A stretch of DNA of 8,315 bases, taken from positions 1-8,315 of the forward strand of contig JAJQBV010000103.1 of assembly GCA_021203115.1 (NCBI GenBank), written 5' to 3'. This DNA comes from Clostridiales bacterium. GTDB taxonomy: Bacteria; Bacillota; Clostridia; Lachnospirales; Lachnospiraceae. A program made the position numbers and the translations under genes. The notes below the pieces were generated by a model. That model saw only the letters and a program-made list of their open reading frames with translations. It did no database searches and was not told the DNA's origin. Every line of letters starts with the position of its first letter. Within the stretch, counting starts at the first letter, position 1. This document shows positions 1-6,508 of the stretch, one piece after another.

Positions 1-96
1 TTCGGTTTTGAGCAGATTCCCGACCTGCTGAAAAGCTGCGGATTTCGGTATTTTACTGTTTTTCACCGGAGGACACCGGAGTTTGTGAAGCTGTGA
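1..96 (+). CDS. C-terminal end of an unidentified plus-strand gene (partial)
   Basis: Frame 1 of the plus strand is open from the window edge to a TGA at 94-96, giving a 31-residue tail that ends TVFHRRTPEFVKL. I do not recognise it securely. The pattern of a helix (QIPDLLKSCGF), then a short aromatic strand, then a closing PxFVKL resembles the last strands of class I SAM-dependent methyltransferases, but 31 residues are too few to assign a family. It would be convergent with cbiA and would share its last 44 bases with the cbiA 3' end (53-96). The alternative is a chance open frame opposite the noncoding flank of cbiA. Only the sequence to the left can decide. Confidence 0.45.
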   Translation, partial: FGFEQIPDLLKSCGFRYFTVFHRRTPEFVKL

Positions 97-1588
97 GCCG
101 GCACTGACGCAAAAACCGCGCGGCGAACTCCGGATTAGAATAATAATATAAATGAGGAAATCCCGCCGCGAAACAGTCCCCAGCAACCATGCAGTCCCAG
201 CTTCGACCGCTGCCGGGTTTTCGGGCGTGAAACGCATCCCCGTTTTCCGAGCTGTCAAAATAATGAAACTCGTGGGCGCGGATGCTGCACCCGCTCTCCC
301 CGAAAATCTGCGGACGGTTTGCGGTGAGCGTGACATACCCGAAGCGGGTCAGACGATCCGTCCGGCACACATGCCCATGGATAATTCCTGCCATGGGCCA
401 GATTTTCCCCTGCATATCCTCCATGGTATCATGCAGATACAGAAACCCGCCGCACTCTGCCAGATACGGCAGCCCGGCACGGACCGCCCGGCGTATGGAT
501 GCAAGCATAAAATCATTCGCGCTCAACTGTCCGGCGTACAATTCCGGATAGCCGCCGCCGAGAAGCAACCCCTGAATATTCGAAGGCAGCTCCTTGTCAT
601 GCACCGGAGAGAAAAAAATGAGTTCCGCGCCGAACGTCCGCAAAAGCTCCAGATTATCTTCATAATAAAAACAGAACGCTTCGTCACGGGCAACGGCGAT
701 CCGAAGCTTCTTCTCCGGCGGCATTGTCTCTGACACACCACGAGTATTTTCTTCCTCAGTTTCTGACAATTCACAGGCATTCCCCGCACCTGTTCGGCTC
801 TCACCGACAGACACTCTGTATGTTTTGACCGCCTCCCTGACATCGGACGGCATAGCACAGTCCAAATCAGGAGCCTCACTGGCCATCTGCAGAATTGCAT
901 CAAGATCCAGCGTTTTTTCCAGCACCTCCGCCAGTTTGTTCAGCTTATCCCGAAGCCCCGCGATCTCATCCGGCGTCACCAGCCCCAGATGACGGCTCTC
1001 AATCACGCAATCCTCCACCCGCGGCACATAGCCGAACACCTGAACCGGCAACGCAGCCTCGATGGTCTCCTTTAATCCCGGATAAACCGCCGGGGAAATC
1101 TGATTTAAAATCACACCCTGAATGTGGCTGTTGTGTTCTGTTCCCGCCGCCCGCTCTCCCTGCGGACAAAATTCCAGAAAGCCCTGAATCAGTGGAACCG
1201 CGGACAGACTCATTCCCTTTGCATTGATCACGAGAATCACCGGCGTATCCGTCACATCCGCAAGCTCCCATGAGGAAGCCTGTGCCGTGACGCCTCCCAC
1301 GCCGTCGTAAAATCCCATGACTCCCTCCATGACGGAGACATCCGCCTGCGCCGCTTGTCGGCCGAAGAGGTAGCGGACAGTCTGAGTCGGTGTAAAAAAG
1401 GTGTCCAGATTCCGCGAGGGCGTCCCGATGACCTTCGTGTGAAACAGAGGGTCAATGTAATCCGGCCCGCATTTAAAGGAAGCCGGCTTCCATTTTCGGT
1501 TGACAAGCGCCTGCAGAATCCCGCAGGTAATCAGGGTTTTTCCGCTGCCGCTCGCGGGGGCGGCGATCATGAAGCGCGGGTATCGCAT
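53..1588 (-). CDS. cbiA: Cobyrinate a,c-diamide synthase CbiA (CobB family)
   Basis: This 511-residue protein performs the ATP- and glutamine-dependent amidation of the c and a carboxylates of cobyrinate. The N-terminal synthetase domain starts immediately with a P-loop (ASGSGKT, 12-18), followed by KCGPDYIDPLFH (39-50), NLDTFF (60-65) and MEGVMGFYDG (87-96). The C-terminal class I glutamine amidotransferase-like domain (about 293-495) has LGGGYPELYAG (343-353), the nucleophile Cys379 in AECGG, EFHYFD (440-445) and His479 in AGFPHLYYYSNP. The usual family length is about 450-460; the surplus is a polar linker at about 240-292 plus a short nonconserved tail. The ATG is chosen because the P-loop follows at once and an AGGAGG site lies 6 nt upstream (1595-1600). 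The gene overlaps the end of the CbiJ-E-T gene by 22 bp and is the last of the run. The tail may overlap a convergent plus-strand gene. Confidence 0.96.
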   Translation of the reverse strand: MRYPRFMIAAPASGSGKTLITCGILQALVNRKWKPASFKCGPDYIDPLFHTKVIGTPSRNLDTFFTPTQTVRYLFGRQAAQADVSVMEGVMGFYDGVGGVTAQASSWELADVTDTPVILVINAKGMSLSAVPLIQGFLEFCPQGERAAGTEHNSHIQGVILNQISPAVYPGLKETIEAALPVQVFGYVPRVEDCVIESRHLGLVTPDEIAGLRDKLNKLAEVLEKTLDLDAILQMASEAPDLDCAMPSDVREAVKTYRVSVGESRTGAGNACELSETEEENTRGVSETMPPEKKLRIAVARDEAFCFYYEDNLELLRTFGAELIFFSPVHDKELPSNIQGLLLGGGYPELYAGQLSANDFMLASIRRAVRAGLPYLAECGGFLYLHDTMEDMQGKIWPMAGIIHGHVCRTDRLTRFGYVTLTANRPQIFGESGCSIRAHEFHYFDSSENGDAFHARKPGSGRSWDCMVAGDCFAAGFPHLYYYSNPEFAARFLRQCRLTASQTPVSSGEKQ

Positions 1589-3747
1589 GGAGCTCCTCCT
1601 TTTCCCGTCAGCGTAATCACATAGACCGGGTTCTGCCCCTCCATCATGTGATAACGGCCGACCGGTCTGGCTTTCGCGACAGTGACGCTCGCGATATCCT
1701 CGACTTCCAGCGGCAGCTCCCGCGCCGCCGCGAGGGCCTCTGTCAGAGTTTCCAGAGTGATGCAGTTGAGCACAATCCGAGCCGCCGGATTCTTCTCAGA
1801 AATCACGGCCAGAATTTCTTTCAGGCTGCCGCCGCTCCCGCCGATAAACACATGGGTCGGCGCAGGCAAACCGCGCAGCGTTTCCGGCGCCTGTCCCGGA
1901 ACAATCTCAATGTTATCAACCGCGAATTTTTTCTGATTTTCTGCAATCAGGCTGCACGCCTCCTCTTTCTGCTCGACCGCGTAAACCTTACCGCGATCCG
2001 CCATGCGGGCGCACTCCACGGCGACGGATCCCGTCCCTGCACCGACATCATAGACAACAGCGTCCCGCGTCAGGCGAAGCTTTGCAAGTGCAACGGCCCG
2101 TACCTCCTCCTTCGTCATCGGAACGTTTCCGCGCAGGAACGCACCGTCCGGAATGCCGCAGGTGACTGCCTCATCGTGCACCCGCGAATTGACAATCACC
2201 GCCGCAAAGATTCCCTCGCCCAGGAACTCCGCAAAATCCGCGGCAGTCCCCTCATAAATATGCTCAGAAGGGTAGCTCAAATCGCCGCCCACATACATTT
2301 TCACCGCGTCAAAGCCGTAAGATAAAAGCTTTCCGGCAATTTTCCGAATGCTCTCTGCATCGGAGGCAAGCGTGAAAACCTTTTCGTTCTGCCGGACCAT
2401 CCCAATCAGATCCGGCTCCCTCCCGTGGCTGCTGGCAAGCACCATATCCTCCCACGGCATCCGCAGGCGGGCGGCAAAATATGCCGCTGTGGAAATACCG
2501 GGGATCAGGCGAACCTGAATCTCATCCCCGAGATATTCCGGCAGGCGCTTTGCCCCGCTGTAAAAGCCGACATCGCCGGAAAAAGCGACGACAATTTTTC
2601 TATATTCCCGATGTTCTCCGATATAAGCCGCGATCTCATCCGGCCGGTACAATGCGGCGATCGGCTTATGGAAATCCCACAGTGCATCCAGCATCCGCGC
2701 AGCGCCGATGATGCAATCCGCCTCCTCACAGGCCGCGACCGCCTCCAGCGTCATGTTTTCCCTGCTGCCCATACCGATGCCGAGAAGGGTGACACGACGC
2801 GTTTTCTCTTCGTCCCCACAGTTTACCATTCGGCCACAACGTTTCATCTCTGTAACAGTATCCGTTGGAATATCAAATGTCTTATCATCACGCCGCCGCA
2901 ATGTTTCCTTTGCATCTGAGCGCAACTCCATGTAATCCTGCCACTTCTCCTCAACAATCCCCCGAATCTCCTCCGCGGAGTATCCCGCTTCCTGCAGCGG
3001 ACGCCGGATCACGACGCAGACCGCGCCGCAGTTTTTTGCCGCTTCCACCTTCTCCGAAAAGCCGCCCGCCCCGCCGGACTCCTTCGTGACGAGATATTTC
3101 GCGCCGGTCATCCGGATCGTCGCCTCGTTCATCTCCCGCGAAAACGGTCCCTGCATACAGATCACCTGTTTTCCGGAAAGACCGTATCGGGCTTTTTTTT
3201 CAAAAATTTCTTCCTGCAAAAGCGTCCGGATATAGAGCCGATCCCGGTCCGCGATCGTCTCCGCGAAAACCGGCAGCTCCTTTATCCCTGTCGTGAGGAG
3301 GATATTCCCCTGCTGCCCGTCGAGCCATCGGGCGGCAGACGCAGCCTCCTCAAACACGACCGTTCCGTCGCCCGGCTCTGTCTTTGCCTCCCCGCGCAAA
3401 AGCCGGTAGTATGCCGTCTGATTTTCTTTGGCGGCAAGGCGAATGTTCCGGGTCGCCTCATCGGCGTAAGGGTGCGTCGCGTCGATGACCGCCAGCGGCT
3501 GCTCCTCACGAATCAGCATCGCCATCCCGTCGGCATCCATCCGGCCGACCCGCACCTCGATACCGGCAGTCTGCCGCAGCAATTCCTCCCCGTACTCCGT
3601 CGCCACGCAGACAAAAGCGGGAATCCCCCGCCCATCCAGAAACTCCGCCAGCTCCCGCCCTTCTGTTGTACCGGCAAAGAGGAGAAACCGTCTTCCCATC
3701 CGCTCCCTTTTCCCGGCATCTGTTGTCCGCTTCTTTGTATCAGTCAT
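1567..3747 (-). CDS. Three-domain fusion: cobalt-precorrin-6A reductase (CbiJ) + C5-methyltransferase (CbiE) + C15-methyltransferase/decarboxylase (CbiT)
   Basis: A 726-residue protein joining three consecutive late corrin-ring steps. Residues about 20-268 are CbiJ/CobK, the NAD(P)H-dependent reductase: AGTTEGREL (25-33), DATHPYA (89-95), TTGIKELPVF (152-161) and KYLVTKESGG (217-226). A charged linker follows at about 269-316. Residues about 317-525 are CbiE, a tetrapyrrole methyltransferase of the CbiF/CbiH fold: LLGIGMG (321-327), FSGDVGFYSGA (389-399) and IPGIST (415-420). Residues about 530-726 are CbiT, a Rossmann methyltransferase: PMTKEEVRA (543-551), the SAM loop DVGAGTGSV (567-575), FIGGSGG (634-640) and LNCITLETL (660-668). 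In known pathways CbiJ makes cobalt-precorrin-6B, CbiT then methylates C15 and decarboxylates the C12 acetate, and CbiE methylates C5. The frame is open further upstream to 3987, but that stretch is cbiH read out of frame. The ATG at 3747 overlaps the cbiH stop as ATGA and has a GGAG 7 nt upstream. Met17 (ATG at 3699) is a weaker alternative. Confidence 0.95.
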   Translation of the reverse strand: MTDTKKRTTDAGKRERMGRRFLLFAGTTEGRELAEFLDGRGIPAFVCVATEYGEELLRQTAGIEVRVGRMDADGMAMLIREEQPLAVIDATHPYADEATRNIRLAAKENQTAYYRLLRGEAKTEPGDGTVVFEEAASAARWLDGQQGNILLTTGIKELPVFAETIADRDRLYIRTLLQEEIFEKKARYGLSGKQVICMQGPFSREMNEATIRMTGAKYLVTKESGGAGGFSEKVEAAKNCGAVCVVIRRPLQEAGYSAEEIRGIVEEKWQDYMELRSDAKETLRRRDDKTFDIPTDTVTEMKRCGRMVNCGDEEKTRRVTLLGIGMGSRENMTLEAVAACEEADCIIGAARMLDALWDFHKPIAALYRPDEIAAYIGEHREYRKIVVAFSGDVGFYSGAKRLPEYLGDEIQVRLIPGISTAAYFAARLRMPWEDMVLASSHGREPDLIGMVRQNEKVFTLASDAESIRKIAGKLLSYGFDAVKMYVGGDLSYPSEHIYEGTAADFAEFLGEGIFAAVIVNSRVHDEAVTCGIPDGAFLRGNVPMTKEEVRAVALAKLRLTRDAVVYDVGAGTGSVAVECARMADRGKVYAVEQKEEACSLIAENQKKFAVDNIEIVPGQAPETLRGLPAPTHVFIGGSGGSLKEILAVISEKNPAARIVLNCITLETLTEALAAARELPLEVEDIASVTVAKARPVGRYHMMEGQNPVYVITLTGKGGAPCDTRAS
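1595..1600 (-). promoter_or_regulatory. Ribosome binding site for cbiA
   Basis: A consensus AGGAGG on the minus strand, 6 nt before the ATG at 1588, located inside the last codons of the CbiJ-E-T gene. It is among the strongest sites in the window, so cbiA may be translated well despite being last. Confidence 0.8.
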
Positions 3748-4487
3748 TTTTCTTCTCCGGATAACATGTATCCCCGCGGCGTCACCATCCGGCCGCCGAT
3801 CACTTTTGTCTGAGAATTTCCTATGAAAACCGTGGTAAACATATCGGTCTGTGCGTCCCGCAGTTCCTGCAGGGAGAAAAGCGCCGCCGTTTCCCCCTCC
3901 CGCCCGATATTGGACACCGTGCCGCAGACGGTGTCGCCGCTCCGGTACCGGAGAATCAGGTCGCAGGCTCTCTGCAGATAACCACATCGCTTCCTGCTGG
4001 AAGGATTATAAAGGCAGATCACAAAATCCGCCTCCGCCGCGGCGAGCAGCCGCGCCTCGATCGTCTCCCACGGCGTCATGAGATCACTCAGGCTGACCAC
4101 GGCAAAATCATGCATCAGCGGCGCGCCCAGCACCGCAGCTCCGCCGGTGGCAGCCGTCACGCCGGGAACAATCTCAACCTCCACGCCGGGGAATTCTCCC
4201 CCGATCTCCAGCATCAGGCCGCTCATTCCGTAGACACCAGCGTCCCCGCTGCAGATCATCGCCGTGGTCTGTCCGGCGGCCGCCGCCTCAAAGGCCATCC
4301 GGCACCGTTCGATCTCCTGCCTCATCGGCGTCGTCAGAAACCGTTTCCCCGGAAAATGCTCCCGAACCAAATCGACGTATACCGTATATCCAACGATCAC
4401 CTCGCAGCTTTGCAGGATATTCACCGCCCGCACCGTCATCTGTTCGTAAGCCCCCGGGCCGATGCCCACCACAAAAAGTTTATTCAA
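3744..4487 (-). CDS. cbiH: Cobalt-precorrin-3 C17-methyltransferase CbiH (CobJ family)
   Basis: This 247-residue tetrapyrrole methylase transfers a methyl group from SAM to C17 of cobalt-precorrin-3 and drives ring contraction. Visible motifs are VVGIGPGAYEQMT at the N-terminus (6-18), CSGDAGVYGM (79-88, the GDxxxYG motif), VPGVTAATGGAAVLGAPL (107-124), SLSDLMTPW (132-140), LYNPSSRKR (159-167), FIGNSQT (221-227) and MVTPRGY (234-240). The last four separate it from CbiF and CbiL paralogues. Length is normal for the single-domain form, and the C-terminal iron-sulfur extension known from some Bacillus CbiH proteins is absent. The start is TTG: the GIGPG loop begins eight residues later and a strong GGGAGG site lies 6 nt upstream (4494-4499). 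The gene overlaps the cbiG stop by 8 bp, and its own TGA overlaps the next ATG. Confidence 0.96.
   Translation of the reverse strand: MNKLFVVGIGPGAYEQMTVRAVNILQSCEVIVGYTVYVDLVREHFPGKRFLTTPMRQEIERCRMAFEAAAAGQTTAMICSGDAGVYGMSGLMLEIGGEFPGVEVEIVPGVTAATGGAAVLGAPLMHDFAVVSLSDLMTPWETIEARLLAAAEADFVICLYNPSSRKRCGYLQRACDLILRYRSGDTVCGTVSNIGREGETAALFSLQELRDAQTDMFTTVFIGNSQTKVIGGRMVTPRGYMLSGEEK
3755..3758 (-). promoter_or_regulatory. Ribosome binding site for the cbiJ-E-T fusion
   Basis: GGAG within a purine-rich run on the minus strand, 7 nt before the ATG at 3747. It favours this start over the in-frame ATG at 3699, whose GGGAG sits only about 2 nt away, and over any upstream extension into cbiH. Confidence 0.75.
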
Positions 4488-5745
4488 AGGATACCTCCCA
4501 CGGCCGCTCCAGAAGCGCCGCCGTCACTCCGTTTCCGGCCGTCTTCCTGCACAGAAACCGCGCCGATTGCTGTTCCTCCTCTGTCAGCGCCGCCATGGCC
4601 GCGCGCTCACAGACATTGTCCGCACCGGTCACCGCAGCGACAAAATCCGACGCGCTGTACTCCCCCGGAACCGCCTGAAGCGTCTCCGCAGAAAATGTCT
4701 CAAACGGCACACCGAACTCTCCCGCCAGCGCCGCCAGCCCCGGCTCATCTGCTTTTCGGTCGATCGACGCGACCGCGCAGATGCTGTGCGGAGAAATATG
4801 ATTTTCCCGCAATACTCCACAAACAAAATCACGGATTTCCTCAAAAGACTTCCCTCTTTTGCAGCCGACACCCAGGACGACCGCACGCGGAACCAGATGA
4901 AGCGTGGGAATATCCTCCTCACTTTCCTCCGCCGGATGGTACAGGGATTTTGCTTCCCCGGAGATATCACGAATTACAGCGTCATTAAAAACGGAAACAA
5001 TCACCGCCGCCGAGAGACACATTTCTTTCGGATGCGCCGAATCCTTACCCTCCGACGATTTGCCCTCCTCCGGCTCTGTCCGGCTCAGCCGCGACGGATC
5101 CGCCGGAGTCAGCCAAAAGAACTCCGCAGGAAACGTTCCGCGCACCTTCCCATCGTCTTCGCAATAAAAGGCGACCGCTTCCCCGCCCACAATGCGCGCG
5201 GCGACACGCTTTGCCGCCTGCAAATCCGTGATGTACAGGTTGTTTTTCTGCGCCCAGACATCGACCGCAAGCTTCCCGCCGACATCCGAGGCCGTGGTGA
5301 TCACAGGGTCCGCTCCCAGCCTGTCAGCCAGAAAAAGCGTCAGCTCATTTCCCCCGCCCAGATGTCCGGACAGGAGGGAAATCACATGGTTTCCCCGCTC
5401 ATCTGCTGCGAGCACTGCCGGATCCGTCGTCTTGGAGACAAGAAACGGGGCGATCGTGCGCACCGCAATGCCCGCCGCTCCGATGAAAAGAATCGCATCC
5501 GCGGCCGGAAACACCTTCGCGCACCAGTCATGCAGAGACTCCCGCACCGCAACCGCATCCTCACTCTGACGGTTCTGCGCACCGATCCTGCTGTATAGCA
5601 CAACACGCGCCGAATCGGCCTGCCCCTCCGCTAATGAGCGGCACGGCATTTTTTCGTCATATTCCGCCAGCGCATCCCAAACACGTCCGGCCAGACGCGC
5701 TCCCTGCTCTGTGAAAAAAATTACCGCAATCTCTTTTTTTCTCAT
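4480..5745 (-). CDS. cbiG: Cobalt-precorrin-5A hydrolase CbiG
   Basis: This 421-residue CbiG opens the delta-lactone of cobalt-precorrin-5A and releases the C20 carbon as acetaldehyde, a step specific to the anaerobic route. The N-terminal domain carries the most conserved stretch: FIGAAGIAVRTIAP (87-100), KTTDPAVLAADERGNHVI (105-122) and LLSGHLGGGNELT (124-136). A central region (about 160-245) leads into the CobE-like C-terminal domain, which starts VLGVGCKRG (290-298), continues ICAVASIDRK (322-331) and ends near TGADNVCERAA (373-383). The segment at about 217-242 is a polar, poorly conserved hinge. The frame continues upstream to 5841, but the family N-terminus (MRKKEIAVIFFTEQG) fixes the start at the ATG at 5745. 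Only a weak GGTGAG lies 3 nt before it, and the cbiF stop is 4 bp away, so translation probably relies on coupling. Confidence 0.95.
   Translation of the reverse strand: MRKKEIAVIFFTEQGARLAGRVWDALAEYDEKMPCRSLAEGQADSARVVLYSRIGAQNRQSEDAVAVRESLHDWCAKVFPAADAILFIGAAGIAVRTIAPFLVSKTTDPAVLAADERGNHVISLLSGHLGGGNELTLFLADRLGADPVITTASDVGGKLAVDVWAQKNNLYITDLQAAKRVAARIVGGEAVAFYCEDDGKVRGTFPAEFFWLTPADPSRLSRTEPEEGKSSEGKDSAHPKEMCLSAAVIVSVFNDAVIRDISGEAKSLYHPAEESEEDIPTLHLVPRAVVLGVGCKRGKSFEEIRDFVCGVLRENHISPHSICAVASIDRKADEPGLAALAGEFGVPFETFSAETLQAVPGEYSASDFVAAVTGADNVCERAAMAALTEEEQQSARFLCRKTAGNGVTAALLERPWEVSFE
4494..4499 (-). promoter_or_regulatory. Ribosome binding site for cbiH (TTG start)
   Basis: GGGAGG on the minus strand, 6 nt before the TTG at 4487. 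It lies in the final codons of cbiG (Trp-Glu-Val) and decides the start of cbiH. Confidence 0.8.
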
Positions 5746-5749
5746 TTTC

Positions 5750-6508
5750 TCACCGATCTGCCCTTCGGAACTCCGTTTCAAAGGACGGATTGTAAAGGTC
5801 GGACCTCCGGTACCCGCTGTGCGCCACCGCTTCGCCGACAATGATCAGCGCCGTTTTCGTGATGCCGTGCGCCGCCGCTGTCTGCGCCAGTGTCCCGACT
5901 GTGCAAAGGTAAGACTCTTCCTCCGGCCATGTGGCTTTATAGACAATCGCCGCCGAAGTCGCCTCCGTATAACCGCCGGCTGCCAGCTCTTTTTCAAGCT
6001 CTTCCAACAATCCCGCGCTCAGAAAAATCACCATCGTTGCCCCGTGCGCCGCGAAGGAAGCGATGCTCTCGCGCTCCGGCACCGGCGTCCGCCCGGCCAT
6101 GCGGGTGATGATCACGCTCTGGGACACATCGGGAAGCGTGTACTCCAGATTCAGCGCCGCCGCCGCGCCGCAAAACGAGCTGACGCCCGGACAGCTCTCA
6201 TAGGCAATCCCCAGTGCATCCAATGCGTCCATCTGCTCCCGGACAGCTCCGTAAATACAGGGATCGCCGGTGTGAAGGCGAACGGTCATCCAGCCATTCT
6301 GCTCTGCCTCCCGCATCACCGCGAGAACCTCCTCCAGCGTCATCCGCGCACTGTTGTAGACCGCACAGTCCGGCTTCCGCTCATCCAAGAGCGCCGGATT
6401 GACAAGGGAACCGGCGTAGATGATCACATCCGCCTCGCGGATGAGGCGCTGACCCCGGACGGTAATCAGGTCGGGGGCGCCGCTGCCGGCGCCGACAAAG
6501 TAAATCAT
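5750..6508 (-). CDS. cbiF: Cobalt-precorrin-4 C11-methyltransferase CbiF (CobM family)
   Basis: This 252-residue SAM-dependent tetrapyrrole methylase acts on C11 of cobalt-precorrin-4 to give cobalt-precorrin-5A. Motifs in order are VGAGSGAPDLITVRG (5-19), YAGSLV (31-36), RLHTGDPCIYGA (77-88), CPGVSSFCGAAAAL (106-119), YTLPDVSQSVIITR (123-136) and AGRTPVPE (138-145). The GDPxxYG loop and the SQSVIITR/GRTPVPE pair are characteristic of CbiF/CobM. The C-terminus ends close to SDLYNPSFETEFR, normal for the family. The open frame extends upstream to 6673, but that part is cbiD read in another frame. The ATG at 6508 begins the conserved MIYFVGAG and has GGGAGG 6 nt upstream (6515-6520), inside the cbiD coding end. 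The stop of cbiD and this start overlap as ATGA. Confidence 0.96.
   Translation of the reverse strand: MIYFVGAGSGAPDLITVRGQRLIREADVIIYAGSLVNPALLDERKPDCAVYNSARMTLEEVLAVMREAEQNGWMTVRLHTGDPCIYGAVREQMDALDALGIAYESCPGVSSFCGAAAALNLEYTLPDVSQSVIITRMAGRTPVPERESIASFAAHGATMVIFLSAGLLEELEKELAAGGYTEATSAAIVYKATWPEEESYLCTVGTLAQTAAAHGITKTALIIVGEAVAHSGYRRSDLYNPSFETEFRRADR

Noticed and set aside
12..32. Inverted repeat AGCAG...CTGCT downstream of cbiA as a terminator
   Set aside because: A 5-bp stem with a 9-base loop and no following T-run on the minus strand; it also lies within the putative plus-strand coding frame.
64..81. Short direct repeat CACCGGAG (64-71 and 74-81)
   Set aside because: Eight bases repeated once in coding sequence, easily explained by chance.
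3748..3987. 80-residue N-terminal extension of the CbiJ-E-T protein
   Set aside because: The extension is cbiH coding sequence read in another frame. It has no reductase motifs, and the ATG at 3747 has a proper ribosome binding site and ATGA coupling.
4110..4988. Plus-strand open frame of 292 codons opposite cbiH and cbiG
   Set aside because: It crosses the boundary of two real genes on the other strand and has a low-complexity Arg/Pro/His composition, so it is a codon-bias shadow.
4462..5598. Long plus-strand open frame of 378 codons opposite cbiG
   Set aside because: It lies entirely antisense to the well-supported cbiG and the cbiH start. Its translation is rich in Arg, Pro and His without recognisable motifs, as expected from the reverse complement of a GC-rich gene.
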